From Liolophura sinensis (Eukaryota > Mollusca > Polyplacophora > Chitonida > Chitonidae): DNA of 64,000 bases. Of this stretch, positions 47,181-61,195 are shown in pieces. Under the pieces are notes generated by a model, which worked only from the letters and a program-made list of their open reading frames with translations, had not been told where the DNA came from and did not search any database. The stretch covers positions 3,975,501 to 4,039,500 of the forward strand of contig NC_088303.1 of NCBI RefSeq assembly GCF_032854445.1, given 5' to 3'. The stretch's first letter is position 1, and the number at the start of each line of letters is the position of its first letter. Both the position numbers and the translations under genes were made by a program.

Positions 47181-47478
47181 CAAAACTGTGGTGGTAAGAG
47201 CTTATCTCATAGGAACTATTACTGTACATGGCCATAACTGTGAACAGGGCATCTCTGACGGACCACCTTGCAATGAATTGTTGTATGATAACAAGGTTAA
47301 AAGTTGTGTGTACATGTATCCAGAGATTATGTTCAATATATGTCTCTCAGTTAGACAACTCGGCATCAAGTTACGTGTACTGTTCTGTCTGAGGAATAGA
47401 GTTGGATGCCACTTGTGTCACACTGGTACATGTAATTCTAACTGAGCCAGAGGTGAAGTCGATACAAACAGGAGGTTT

Positions 47479-47547
47479 TTTAACATTGTAGTTCGGCATG
47501 ATAAAAGCTGGGTTTTGTAACATTGTAGTTCGGCATGATAAAAGCTG
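47479..47547. repeat. About 37-bp direct duplication, two copies
   Basis: TAACATTGTAGTTCGGCATG followed by ATAAAAGCTG occurs twice in a row. Confidence 0.85.
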
Positions 47548-47936
47548 AGACACTAGTGAACAGAGCTTGTGGCACCCTGGAGGTGGGAGGAGTGACTGGT
47601 GTGATCAGTCTTAAGAGGTTCACAGGACACGAACGTATCAAGTTACAACCTGGGATGTCTCAGTTTACATAAGTACTTATGTGTACAGCTTTATGGGTAC
47701 CATGTTGTAAACTCTCTGATGTCTGTGATACTATAATGTGATTCAGTGCCAAGATATTGCTGGTATTACAGATATGCATGTTCAGATGAATGGCTCATGG
47801 GGGGTGCTTACAGTGATTTAGACTGCTTCAGTTCAGTCCATTATTCAACCACTATTTACCTCTGGCAAATGAGGTCTCTGGTTCAGATACAGCTCAGGTG
47901 AATACAAAGAGCAGCAGCCAGACGTTTAGCACTTAC

Positions 47937-50085
47937 ATGCATCTGGGGAACCATGGAGCTGTCTCACTTGTTCACCTGTCATACACTTGACTACTGTCAT
48001 GTAGAAGTGAAATATTTATGAGTATGAGCAGTCATGTCCTATGTATCAGATGCTGTGAACATTGGAGCTGCCTCACTTGTTCACCTGTCATACACTTGAC
48101 CAGTCATGTCCTATTTATCAGATGCTGTGAACATTGGAGCTGCCTCACTTGTTCACCTGTCATACACTTGACCAGTCATGTCCTATTTATCAGATGCTGT
48201 GAACACTGGATGTGTCTTACTTGTTCACCTGTCATACACTTGACCAGTCATGTCCCATTTATCAGATGCTGTGAACATTGGAGCTGCCTCACTTGTTCAC
48301 CTGTCATACACTTGACCAGTCATGTCTCATTTATCAGATGCTGTGAACATTGGAGCTGCCTCACTTGTTCACCTGTCATACACTTGGCCAGTCATGTCCT
48401 ATTTATCAGATGCTGTGAACACTGGAGCTGCCTCACTTGTTCACCTGCCATACATTTGACCAGTCATGTCCTATTTATCAGATGCTGTGAACACTGGAGC
48501 TGCCTCACCTTTTCACCTGTCATACACTTGACCAGTCATGTCCTATTTATCAGATGCTGTGAACACTGGATGTGCCTCACTTGTTCACCTGTCATACACT
48601 TGACCAGTCATGTCCTATTTATCAGATGCTGTGAACATTGGAGCTGCCTCACTTGTTCACCTGTAATACACTTGACCAGTCATGTCCTATTTAGCAGATG
48701 CTGTGAACATTGGAGCTGCCTCACTTGTTCACCTGTCATACACTTGACCAGTCATGTCCTATTTATCAGATGCTGTGAACACTGGATGTGTCTTACTTGT
48801 TCACCTGTCATACACTTGACCAGTCATGTCCCATTTATCAGATGCAGTGAACATTGAGCTGCCTCACTTGTTCACCTGTCATACACTTGACCAGTCATGT
48901 CTCATTTATCAGATGCTGTGAACATTGGAGCTGCCTCACTTGTTCACCTGTCATACACTTGACCAGTCATGTCCTATTTATCAGATGCTGTGAACACTGG
49001 AGCTGCCTCACTTGTTCACATGTAATACACTTGACCAGTCATGTCCTATTTATCAGATGCTGTGAACATTGGAGCTGCCTCACTTGTTCACCTGTCATAC
49101 ATTTGACCAGTCATGTCCTATTTATCAGATGCTGTGAACACTGGAGCTGCCTCGCTTGTTCACCTGTCATACACTTGACCAGTCATGTCCTATTTATCAG
49201 ATGGTGTGAACACTGGAGCTGCCTCACTTGTTCACCTGTCATACACTTGACCAGTCATGTCCTATTTATCAGATGCTGTGAACATTGGAGCTGCCTCACT
49301 TGTTCACCTGTCATACACTTGACCAGTCATGTCCTATTTATCAGATGCTGTGAACATTGGAGCTGCCTCACTTGTTCACCTGTCATACACTTGACCAGTC
49401 ATGTCCTATTTATCAGATGCTGTGAACACTGGAGCTGCCTCACTTGTTCACCTGTCATACACTTGACCAGTCATGTCCTATTTATCAGATGCTGTGAACA
49501 CTGGAGCTGCCTCACTTGTTCATCTGTCATACACTTGACCAGTCATGTCCTATTTATCAGATGCTGTGAACATTGGAGCTGCCTCACTTGTTCACCTGTC
49601 ATACACTTGACCAGTCATGTCCTATTTATCAGATGCTGTGAACATTGGAGCTGCCTCGCTTGTTCACCTGTCATACACTTGATTAGTCATGTCCTATTTA
49701 TCAGATGCTGTGAACATTGGAGCTGCCTCACTTGTTCACCTGTCATACACTTGACCAGTCATGTCCTATTTAAAAATCAGATGCTGTGAACATTGGAGCT
49801 GCCTCACTTGTTCACCTGTCATACACTTGACCAGTCATGTCCTATTTATCAGATGCTGAGAACATTGGAGCTGCCTCACTTGTTCACCTGTAATACACTT
49901 GACCAGTCATGTCCTATTTAAAAATCAGATGCTGTGAACACTGGATGTGTCTTACTTGTTCACCTGTCATACACTTGACCAGTCATGTCCTATTTATCAG
50001 ATGCTGTGAACATTGGAGCTGCCTCACTTGTTCACCTGTCATACACTTGACCAGTCATGTCCCATTTATCAGATGCTATGATAGC
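47937..50085. repeat. 72-bp minisatellite, about 28 units
   Basis: Units contain CAGTCATGTCCTATTTATCA, GATGCTGTGAACATTGGAGC, TGCCTCACTTGTTCACCTGT and CATACACTTGAC. The first unit (47937-47992) is separated from the rest by AGAAGTGAAATATTTATGAG, which resembles the 3' end of SINE family 1. Length divisible by three keeps a 24-residue repeat open (279 and 311 codons). A one-base deletion near 48855 and AAAAATCAG insertions near 49770 and 49920 shift the frame, which argues against coding. Confidence 0.97.
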
Positions 50086-50759
50086 CAGTTTAATAAACTG
50101 TATGGTGATTTTATTAAGTGCAAGTCTGTATTTACATCTAGAGTTTGGGGTTTAACAAACATTACATGTGTAAATACTGGCATATACATGTAGTGGCATA
50201 TAAATTATGAAAGGTGGGACAGAAAATCGATGCTGGATATCCTTAAATTATGCTACATATAGATTTTTGTGCAGATTTCAAATGTAGATGTACATGTTTT
50301 AAAGGTATTGGTATAGTTATTTTTTTGTGCTGTGTCTTGTATACTTGCGATTGCAGTTTGCTCTGCAGTTTGTGAGAGAGATAGAGGGATCAGTTTTCTG
50401 AGTTGTTGACGTTGGCTAACAAAGAGGGTGGAAGTTTTTAGAATGTTTCAGGCAGCCATCTGCCTGGATGTGACATTTACTACACTGCCTCGTTTAGCAC
50501 AGGGATGTCTACTGGATGTACATTTGGGGGGATTTTTGTTCAGAGACACCTCAAAGTATCCATGAACAGATTGAGGCTCCCCATGTCTGCATCACCTGTA
50601 GATTAACATACATGTGTAGTTTACAGTCTGAGACAACATCAAACAACAAGGCGAGGTGCCGTGGCTTCCATTTCATCGTGTTTTGATTGACATATTTCAT
50701 TGACTGTTGAGAGGTGTAGAAGGTTATACTTCTACTGCATTTTGGAACTTGTCAGCAAC

Positions 50760-50771
50760 ATGGAGGAGGTG
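50760..50771 (+). CDS. Candidate 4-codon alternative first coding exon
   Basis: AACATGG is a strong start context. ATG GAG GAG GTG (MEEV) is followed at once by the donor GTAAGATG at 50772. In phase 0 it would join the ATG at 62442, adding MEEV before MTGQRYKR. Vertebrate ECE1 has short alternative first exons spliced to a common exon that also begins with Met. A chance match is quite possible at this length. Confidence 0.25.
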
Positions 50772-51944
50772 GTAAGATGAATTTCCTCTAAAATCTTTAA
50801 TTGATAATTGCATGATGACTAGTTTCTTTGTGGTGATAGCATTGTTGTTGCAAATTAGGAAGCTGTCTGAATTAGAGGGGTCCAAGGATACATATACATG
50901 TGCTATTCTGTGTCTACATTCTCATTCTAATTTTATTAATTTTTGTTTTTTATTTATTATTACTTATTTCTCACTGTAATTGCACTTTGTCATTCAAATA
51001 GATTTTTCAGTGAAGGAAATCTGTGAAGAGAGTAGAGTACCTGTGCACACACAGGTTTTCTATTTGGTTACGTACTTGCTAAGGTTGAATCTTGCTAATA
51101 GAACAAAAGCTGAATTCAGAGCTGTTTCTGTCGTTGTTGTAGTGTGACACTAATTGCATGTGTACAGTTGTTGTTAAGCTCCTGCTGATCACAGCAGCAT
51201 ACTGCATACTGCTGTATTGTGTGTACCGGTCTGTAAGTTGTTCTGAATCTGTTACTACTCCCCAGAACAAGTCTCATACACATATGCATGCCTATGTATA
51301 AGCTTTGTCTTTTTAGAACGTGTGGAATTAATGGGCAGATCTACCTGTTCACTGTGACTCCAGAAGAGTCATGCAGGTACAGCAAAAGCTTTCTGTATGA
51401 CCTATATTTCAGTGGATTTACCTTTGTACATTTAAGTCCACTTGTTAAATGTACTTAACTTGATTGCAAGATCATTCCAAAGCTAGTGGCATTTTCAAAT
51501 ATCATTCTCTGTAAACTTGTTCTTTGTGTGTTAGTGGCCTTAGCTGGGGAGAGAACAGTCAGTCTTTATGATATTGAAATTCTGCATGTTTTTACCATTT
51601 AGACTTGTTGAGAAGTCAAATACAGAAGAATTGCGAGGAATTATCTGCCATGCAGAAGAAGCACGGTTTTTATAATAACTGGGTTGTGCCTAACATGCAT
51701 ATTATCAGATTTATATCTTCATGTCTGTTGGACTGAACCTGGACCAAAACTCATCTAACCTCTAAAAATCGAAGTATGCATCACGTAATAGACCACTTAA
51801 AACTATGCATAAATAGGCCTATACTTTCACATTTTTTTTTTATAAATTTTTGTGAAGACAGTTAAAGGCATTCAAACATTTTGAATTCTAAGGTTTGACT
51901 GTTAGATTTAGGGACTCTGACATTACAGGTAGTTTTTCATCATC

Positions 51945-52785
51945 CTAGATACTGTCAGTATGGCTCATAAACCCCACCATAGAGCTGATGTGATGTCAGA
52001 GTTCCTAGATACCATCAGTATGGCTCGTGGTAAGCTCACCATAGAGCTGATGTGATGTCAGAGATCCTAGATACCATCAGTATGGCTCGTGGTAAGCCCA
52101 CCATAGAACTGATGTGATGTCAGAGTTCCTAGATACCATCAGTATGGCTTATGGTAAGCCCACCAAAGAGCTGATGTGACGTCAGAGTTCCTAGATACCG
52201 TCAGTATGGCTCATGGTAAGCCCACCAAAGAGCTGATGTGATGTCAGAGTTCCTAGATACCATCAGTATGGCTCATGGTAAGCTCACCATAGAGCTGATG
52301 TGATGTCAGAGATCCTAGATACCATCAGTATGGCTCATGGTAAGCCCACCAAAGAGCTGATGTGATGTCAGAGATCCTAGATACCGTCAGTATGGCTCAT
52401 GGTAAGCTCACCATAGAGCTGATGTGACGTCAGAGTTCCTAGATACTGTCAGTATGGCTCATGGTAAGCCCACCAAAGAGCTGATGTGACGTCAGAGTTC
52501 CTAGATACTGTCAGTATGGCTCATGGTAAGCCCACCAAAGAGCTGATGTGACGTCAGAGTTCCTAGATACCATCAGTATGGCTCGTAAAGCCCACCATAG
52601 AGCTGATGTGATGTCAGAGTTCCTAGATACCATCAGTATGGCTCATGGTAAGCCCACCAAAGAGCTGATGTGATGTCAGAGTTCCTAGATACCGTCAGTA
52701 TGGCTCGTAAAGCCCACCATAGAGCTGATGTGATGTCAGAGTTCCTAGATACTGTCAGTATGGCTCATAAAGCCCACCATTGAAC
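51945..52785. repeat. 62-bp minisatellite, about 13 units
   Basis: Units contain CCTAGATACCATCAGTATGG, CTCATGGTAAGCCCACCAAA and GAGCTGATGTGATGTCAGAG. Units with CTCGTAAAGCCC lack a few bases. Each full unit contains ATGGTAAG, a donor-like string, repeated along the intron. Confidence 0.95.
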
Positions 52786-52954
52786 TTAAATATCTGAATG
52801 CATTTCAACACTTCAGAAACAAAAAAAATAAATGAAAGTTTTTTTATGCATAGTTTTCAGTTGTCTATCTGATGAACTTTACTTCACATTTTAGCTTTCT
52901 TTTACTTCAATTACTGGTATGCAAGATACTAATTTGAACAACAAATATTAAGTA

Positions 52955-53320
52955 GTGAAGGAGAAGTCTGTATCATAGCCTTTGTACTGCTGTACTGAAG
53001 GAGAAGTCTGTGTCATAGCCTTTGTACTGCTGTACTGAAGGAGAAGTCTGTATCATAGCCTTTGTACTGCTGTACTGAAGGAGAAGTCTGTATCACAGCC
53101 TTTGTACTGCTGTACTGAAGGAGAAGTCTGTATCATAGCCTTTGTACTGCTGTACTGAAGGAGAAGTCTGTATCATAGCCTTTGTACTGCTGTACTGAAG
53201 GAGAAGTCTGTATCATAGCCTTTGTACTGCTGTACTGAAGGAGAAGTCTGTATCATAGCCTTTGTACTGCTGTACTGAAGGAGAAGTCTGTATCATAGCC
53301 TTTGTACTGCTGTGCTTAAG
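52955..53320. repeat. 40-bp minisatellite, about 9 units
   Basis: Units CTGAAGGAGAAGTCTGTATC then ATAGCCTTTGTACTGCTGTA are nearly identical, so this is a young array. It starts 170 bp after the 62-bp array and ends before a short AAATAAATAAAT tail (about 53390). Confidence 0.97.
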
Positions 53321-54957
53321 TGTCCCTTGTGTGCTCGAAGCAAGCGCTCATTGATTCGGCTGTGGCTCTAAGACACCTGTCAATCAAATAAATAAATACT
53401 GCTTCGCTTCACTTCAATTACTTTTATAAATAAATGTACATGTAATTTCTTCACTTCAGGTACTGTACTGTTCCTTATACATGTGATTTCTTGCGGCACA
53501 GAATCATTTTCAGCAGATTCACAGACCACATTCATTACAAGGTTGTAATTAATGAAAATTAATTAGAAATAAACTTGGGCCATTATCCTCCTGGGCAGAT
53601 GACTGTATATAGACTACCCTGTCTACTTGTATCATACTATGTAGTAGTTTGGCTTGCATGATCACGTACACCTGTATTATTGCTGGCCACCTTTATAAAG
53701 ATGCTACTCTGAAACATCCATATCTGCTAATCAATCATATTTTCTGTATTTACCAAGAACAGTTCAAATTATTGCCTTTCAGTAAATATCAGACTCGTGC
53801 CTGTAGTATTTATAGTGCTAAATGATTCAAAAGCCGTAATGCTTTATAAATTTTAGTAACTTTATCACCTCTTTTTGAACGGTAATGAGCAAGGCTTTTC
53901 TAAAATAGCTAAAATTCCCTTAGTTTTACACTGATGGATGTTTTGCCAAACTCTCTGGTGTAGAGTATGGATAGGAACTATATATAACATCACTGTAAGT
54001 GTTAGATGTGTCTGTCATGCTTGTAATGTGTTATCATATCCTGCATTGACCTCGATCAGCTTTTTGGTGCTCATCTAACAAGTGCCTATAAAGCAAGAGT
54101 AGAATAACCTTAAGTGATGTGTAAATGTTTTCAGGTCTCTGTCATCAAAGGACTGCTTGTGTATACATGTGTGCCTTGCCTCTCTTACTGTATGTGACTC
54201 TGTTATGTACTTATCAAAAGCCCTGTGTACATCATGCACATTGTATCTTGTCCTACAAGGTCTCTGCCAGACATATTGTGTGGTTACTGTCAATGTACTT
54301 AGGACTACATGTAGATAATCGAGTGATCTGAGGGCCCCAGAAGGGTATTCTTTATATTAATATTCATGTAGCTCCATGCTACCATTGTGTTCCTAGGCCT
54401 GTTCAAGCTGCTTCGTACTAAATGTAGATATGTGAATATACATTTCTGGGCCGTATTATTTAGAAGTATGGATCACAAAGTGAAGAGCTCTAAGTGGTCT
54501 AGTGTGAAGTTGAGTATCTGTCAGCCTTTAATGATAGGAGATTTGAATGGATTCTCAGGCTTCTGGAAAGATCTATTTAGGTATGATACAATCTTCCTCT
54601 GTGCAGGACATAAAGTTACTGGAATTCTTCAATCTTGTAAGACCGGGATTAGGGTCTTAAGTAAAATTGCGACCGAGATGGTCACCGTCATTTTATCTTC
54701 ATTCCATGTCTAACGTAGATAGGAAAATTCTCCAAGGCGTTCTCAGTAACAACAGGCATTTATTACACATAACAACATGGGAGTGACCAGACTCTGAGGT
54801 CCTTACAGGTCAACTCCCTGACCTCCCTTCTCTTTTAGAAACAACCATATTTATATATACAATAATTTGTTTACCTAACTATTAGTAACAGTTGCTGGTC
54901 TAAACTTGTTCTTTAATAACAAACACTGACTGATTAGTTAAAGGTACATGTGGAAAG

Positions 54958-55025
54958 TTAATCTACTAAACTCTGCACACTTAATCTACTAAACTCTGCA
55001 CACTTAATCTGCTTAACTCTGCAGG
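54958..55025. repeat. 23-bp tandem repeat, three units
   Basis: TTAATCTACTAAACTCTGCA then CAC is repeated, with the third unit changed to CTGCTTAACTCTGCAG. Confidence 0.9.
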
Positions 55026-56040
55026 TTAATGTACATGAATTATTAGAATTACCTGCCGCATGTTTGCAAGCTATTTATTCAAACATATTCTTATTGCATT
55101 CTTCTGTGTAAAATTGTACTATTTGTGAAGCCCTGGAATTGGCCAATCCAGCCAGTGTACATAGTTTTGTCTCCAAAGTCAAATTTAAAAAGTGCTTACA
55201 TTGCACTGAAAGTTGCTCTTTCATATATGTGAAAAGTTGAGAAATTAGGGTATGTATAGGACCTGTGCTTCGAAGCAGACATTCTTATACCAGCCATCAA
55301 GCAATAAAGGCGTTCCCGGTGAATAATCGTAAGGCCAGTTCCCCAAAACTACATACAACACAAACCAGCAAAGCGCTAAGAAAGTATCATAAGTATGAAA
55401 ATAGGGATTTTGCAAAGGGAATTAGTCGACAGTTTTCAGTGATGTTGGAAAAGACACAAGGATAGCCCTCTCAGTTTTAATACTGATGCTGTTGTAAATA
55501 TACACAAAGTCTTGTCCATCTAATAAATAGCACATTTTATTTAGTTAAGACATATTCATGTTTTTTTTTCTTGTTGCACTGAATATAATTAATACTGGGT
55601 GCAAGGAGTGCCGCTTTTTTGTCAAGAGGCATAAACCTGATCGAAGCTATGTAAGTGAAAATTCTTCAACATGGCATTAAACATGGATCAGACGAATATT
55701 TTTTTTTCAAGTGATTTTTCATGATTTTTATGACAAATTTTGCTCTGAACATATCAGATATATATGTATGCACTTGTAGATATGTACATATAGATGTGTT
55801 ACAAGGCCCTAACCACAGTAATCTGTTAGGTCTGTTACAAGTAGACACTAACTGTGTTCACGTTTAACAACTTTTTCTTCTGCTAGCCTGAGAGCTCCCT
55901 ATCACAAACAATTACCTCTCCTTTGCATGTACACATTATTTGGGGCTCTGCATGAGTACGTGTATCTCTGAAATCAATATTTGCGTAGGAAGAAGATAAT
56001 CTCTGTGTTTCCAGTTGTCTGTAATCTGATTCTGCATTTG

Positions 56041-56216
56041 GTATGCATGCTCACTCTACATGCATGCTCACTCTACATGCATGCTCACTCTACATGCATG
56101 CTTACTCTACATGCGTGCTCACTCTACATGCGTGCTCACTCTACATGCATGCTCACTCTACATGCATGCTCACTCTACATGCATGCTCACTCTACATGCG
56201 TGGTCACTCTACATAC
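56041..56216. repeat. 17-bp minisatellite, about 10 units
   Basis: Units CATGCATGCTCACTCTA. Open in all plus frames and cycling through them, which explains three overlapping open frames here. GCATGC palindromes occur in most units, some as GCGTGC. Confidence 0.95.
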
Positions 56217-57639
56217 ATGTTTTTGGTGGCCTCTATGCACATGGTATAACCCCAAACTCAGCATGTGGAACTTCGGTGGTGCAGTTACAGTGCATAAGTG
56301 TAATATGTATCGCGCGTCCCTTTGCGGGTGCCTCTTCATAAAGGGACTTAATTTTGCATGTAATGTATGAGTGGCTGCAATATGTGGGTATAATTCATTA
56401 AAGCATTACTTGGTGTGGTGGGCCCAGGTCACTGAAGCCGTGAGTCATTTTTATGTCCAAAATGGTCCTACATCTAATTGGAATTACATAAGTGTGCCCT
56501 ATCTGTATCATTCGGTTTTATATGAAGCTTTAATTAGCCAAGGTGTTCATAGTTATTAAATTTTATGAAGGTAGACTCATTCTGTACCCATTTATAGCTT
56601 GACCTATATAGCAATATCATAAACATCTGTGTATATCATGTAATAGTCATTTGGTAGAGTGTTTCATTTCGCAATTGCTTTCTTTTGTCATGGCAGATCA
56701 GTGGAACCTGTAGTTATGTAAAGGTCAAGTATCTTGTAATGTAAAGGTCAAAAAGGCAGGTTTAGAATGACATCATGCCAGTGTTTCCAGGAAATTCCTA
56801 ATTTAATAGTTCTGCAAATACCACAGGTGATGATAATTGATTTCAATAACAAATATAGCATGCTGGGAAACATCAATATTGCATGGGTGTTTCTCTGGAG
56901 ACTCACTGCTGCCAGAGTAATACCCCATATGTATCATGTGTAGTGACATCACCTGATGGAATCTTGGTGCCTATGAAACATTTTCTGTATATAATTGTTT
57001 CATTATTAGTCTTCTACTGGACTCGCGGCTGCTGTCTATACATTTATACACCATCTGTCAGTCTGTCCAAACTTTCTTTGAAAAGGATTCCTCACGTGGA
57101 ATTGAAAGGACATGTACTGTACAGGGCTTCACCGTAAGAATTGACAGACCAATATCTTGCTTTGGACCTCTACCTCCAAACAGTTCACAGTATTGAATTG
57201 TAAATTGGTGTTTGGTACATGGTTTCACCAAGAAAAGTTACAGCTCATGTTTCTGAACCCTACATTCAATATTGACACAAAAGCTTTATGGCCTATTTCT
57301 GTCTGATTTCAGACTCCCAACAGTAGGTCAATTTGGACAAAATTATGTGCAAATGTAGGACATAAAGTTAGGAGTTGATAGTTTTATAGCCTTTTTTATT
57401 TTTCAGAACAGTTTATTGTATTGAACTGAAACTTGCTTTACCATAGTGTCAGAGTACAATTCAATGACATGTAAGATGGCCTCACACCGATACCACACAT
57501 ATACATGTACCTGCTAGAGTTTAAGTACAGTATTTCCTACATGTACATTCACGATCTGCAAGTTTTACCTAGCATGAGAGCGTGAATAATTAATAGAATA
57601 CACATAGCAGACATTCAACAGAGCTGGATTCTGGTATCA

Positions 57640-59030
57640 AAATTGGTGGTACATGTACATGTGGTTTGCTCCACACATGACCAGTTGATGGTACATGTAC
57701 ATGTGGTTTGCTCCACACATGACCAATTGATGGTACATTTACATGTGGTTTGCTCCACACATGACCAGTTGATGGTACATGTACATGTGGTTTGCTTCAC
57801 ACATGACCAGTTGGTGGAACATGTACATGTGGTTTTCTCCACACATGACCAGTTGATGGTACATGTACATATGGTTTGCTCCACACATGACCAGTTAATG
57901 GCACATGTACATTTGGTTTGCTCCACATGACCAATTGATGGTACATGTACATTTGGTTTGCTCCACACATGACCAATTGATGGTACATGTACATGTGGTT
58001 TGCTCCACACATGACCAGTTGATGGTACATGTACATTTGGTTTGCTCCACACATGACCAGGTGATGGTACATTTACATGTGGTTTGCTCCACACCCGACC
58101 AGTTGGTGGAACATGTACATGTGGTTTGCTCCACATGACCAATTGATGGTACATGTACATGTGGTTTGCTCCACACATGACCAGTTGATGGTACGTGTAC
58201 ATTTGGTTTGCTCCACACATGACCAGGTGATGGTACGTGTACATGTGGTTTGCTCCACACTTGACCATTTGATGGCACATATACATGTGGTTTGCTCCAC
58301 ACATTACCAGTTGATGGTACATTTACATGTGGTTTGCTTCACACATGACCAGTTGGTTGAACATGTACATGTGGTTTGCTCCACATATGACCAGTTGATG
58401 GTACATGTACATGTGGTTTGCTCCACACATGACCAGTTGATGGTACATGTACATGTGGTTTGCTCCACACATGACCAGTTGGTGGAACATATACATGTGG
58501 TTTGCTCCACACATGACTTGTTGATGGTACATATACATGTGGTTTGCTCCACACATGACCAGTTGATGGTACATGTACATGTGGTTTGCTCCACACATGA
58601 CCAGTTGGTGGTACATGTGCATGTGGTTTGCTCCACACATGACCAGTTGGTGGAACATGTACATGTGGTTTGCTCCACACATGACCATTTGATGGCACAT
58701 ACATGTGGTTTGCTCCACACATGACCAGTTGATGGTACATGTACATGTGGATTGCTCCACACATGACCAGTTGGTGGTACATGTACATGTGGTTTGCTCC
58801 ACACATGACCAGTTGATGGTACATGTGCATGTGGTTTGCTCCACACATGACCAGTTGGTGGTACATGTGCATGTGGTTTGCTCCACACATGACCAGTTGA
58901 TGGTACATGTACATGTGGTTTGCTCCACATATGACCAGTTGATGGTACATATACATGTGGTTTGCTCCACACATGACCAGTTGATGGTACATGTACATTT
59001 GGTTTGCTCCACACATGACCAATTGATTGG
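57640..59030. repeat. 42-bp minisatellite with a palindrome, about 33 units
   Basis: Units contain CCAGTTGATGGTACATGTAC, ATGTGGTTTGCTCCACACAT and GA. Many units hold the 12-bp palindrome ACATGTACATGT, with TTTACATGT, TACATTTGG and TACATATGG variants. Two unrelated inner segments also pair (TGTGGTTTGCTCCACA). Long open frames on both strands follow the repeat. It has no sequence similarity to the other 42-bp arrays. Confidence 0.97.
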
Positions 59031-61195
59031 ATGCACAGATGTTTGTATTATTATTTAAAAGTGAAAAACAGCCTCTCACCAATGCCCCTGTACATGTATA
59101 TGTATGGGTTCCAATGTACGTGTACATGTATCACACCTGAGATTAATAATTTGCCGCAATTGTCCGCACACTGGATTATCACACATGGTTCACAGCCAAT
59201 ACATACTTTGGTTTACCAGTGTACCTAGCCCCTCACCAGTTATGTCACAGCTTGTGGCTGAAGCATGTACATGTAGGTGCACCAAATTCTCCATGCTTCA
59301 CTGAGTTGGTAATTGACTTGGATTCTAGTCTGTGGCTGACGCAAGCCCAGCCCCTTCTCTGCATCAGCCCCTCACAGGATCCCTCAGTGTCTAAATTATA
59401 GTGCCCACTAGACTCCATCTGTCCATTCCACTTGCATCTAACATTCTCTCCTTGGTTATATAGTGTGTGTGCTGGAGGCTGGGCATGGTGGTCAAATCGT
59501 TGTGAGCTAAGCTATTCGGTTGGTGTGATAGTATTACCTAGCCTGTCATGGACATCAAGATTAATTGGATCGGCCAGGAGAGCTTATCTGGTTATTGTGC
59601 TGTAGTGTAGTCCAGGAAGATGACTGCTGGCCAGATCAGCTGATTGCCTCTCCCATAAGGGGATACCTCAGAAAGATTGGCAATGAGTGGCAATATATTT
59701 ATCGTGAGTACATTACTGGTTGTGGATGTGCTCTCTTTGTACAATGATGTTAGACCAGTACATTGTAACATATAGCTTGTTGTGTTGTGAAGGTACATCA
59801 GGGCTTGAATTTTATTGTTAAGCTACATGCACACGTAGCACAAAGCATTCTGTACAGCCTAGTTTTTGCTGTCTTGTTGTATCGAGATCCATTGCAGTGG
59901 TATTGACCCAAATGGTGGCCTGTTGCAAAACACTGCTGATGGAAGCTATATATGTCTAAAGATACTGTAGATCTCGATGACTTCATAGAACATGTGACAT
60001 TTGTACCCCAGTAATGTATCAGAGCATCAAATTGTGCTCACGACTAGTCAACATACAGACAAACCCCATCGATTTCTCCTTGCATCTTGAGTCAGGTCTG
60101 GCCATATGCTAGGATTGATGTGTGGCCGTTTTGCTTAATAACTCCACGCTGGTAAGGCTACCTTATATCTATAGATTCTATAAGGCTCCTTAGTGCACCT
60201 ATCAGGTACACAACACACATGTGCCCAAGCACATATAAAATGTCTATCATTCGCATATGATACTGAAGTTTTTACACATAAGCGCCACACTACGTTTTTT
60301 TTCTCCAAAAATGCATTAAATCTTCATTAATGTAGCGAAGGAACATAATTGTTGTAATACACACCTCAGTCTTCAATTCCAGAAGAAACTGTGTGTATAC
60401 GCAAGTTTTAATTAATTCTTTGTGTCCTTGTCTAGGCCTTCATCACATGTCAACATGCCTGTTCTACTGAACAGTTTAATATCTCTCATGAAGATACAAA
60501 ACAGTATTTGATGCTGAAACTACAGTTATAGATTAGTTTTCATGTTTCCTTTACATGTATGAAGATTACATTATGTTTACACATACATGTATGTACAGTG
60601 TACGGTACAATGTACTGTAGAAGTAACATGTACATCAGTAGTAAGATACAAATGGCAATAGAGTATTATTTAATATAGATTGTAATATTTAGTATAATTA
60701 AATATACATGTGAAGTTGGTGGAGAGGATATTAGCATATTTCAGTTTCTCTGAGTGTCAGGGTGGTATTGAGTGCTGTAGACGGTTGACAGTGGTGCCTG
60801 ACAGCAAAGTCATCATTTCAAAACCCAGAGTGGTCTCAACCAGCCTTCAGCATATTAATCTTTGCTATATCCAGAAATTGTAAACCTTAATTTTGATAAT
60901 CCTGCTGTCTTTAAAATTGCTTAAAGTACTGCTGTGCATATGTGAATGACACCGAAACTAATTAAGTCATTTAAATTGTTTTAAGATTATGTAAATGTGG
61001 AACAATATTACAAAACAGCCTGGAAGATCCTGGAGTTTCTGGTGTGAAGAAGCCTTAAAACAATATCTGGAAATTTAAAATCTTTAATGTGTATGAAACC
61101 TGCGCTGTATTTAGGAATTTTTCAGTTTTAAGAAGGGGTGAGGTGGAGATTAGACTTCTCACAGAATTTATACCAGAAGAAAAACACCTGACCTC

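Noticed and set aside
48018-50193. Repeat proteins of 279, 311 and 94 residues
   Set aside because: Frame breaks by a one-base deletion near 48855 and by AAAAATCAG insertions show no constraint on reading frame. Explained by the 72-bp unit.
57615-59127. Many Cys- and His-rich open frames of up to 262 residues on both strands
   Set aside because: All are readings of the 42-bp array in different frames.
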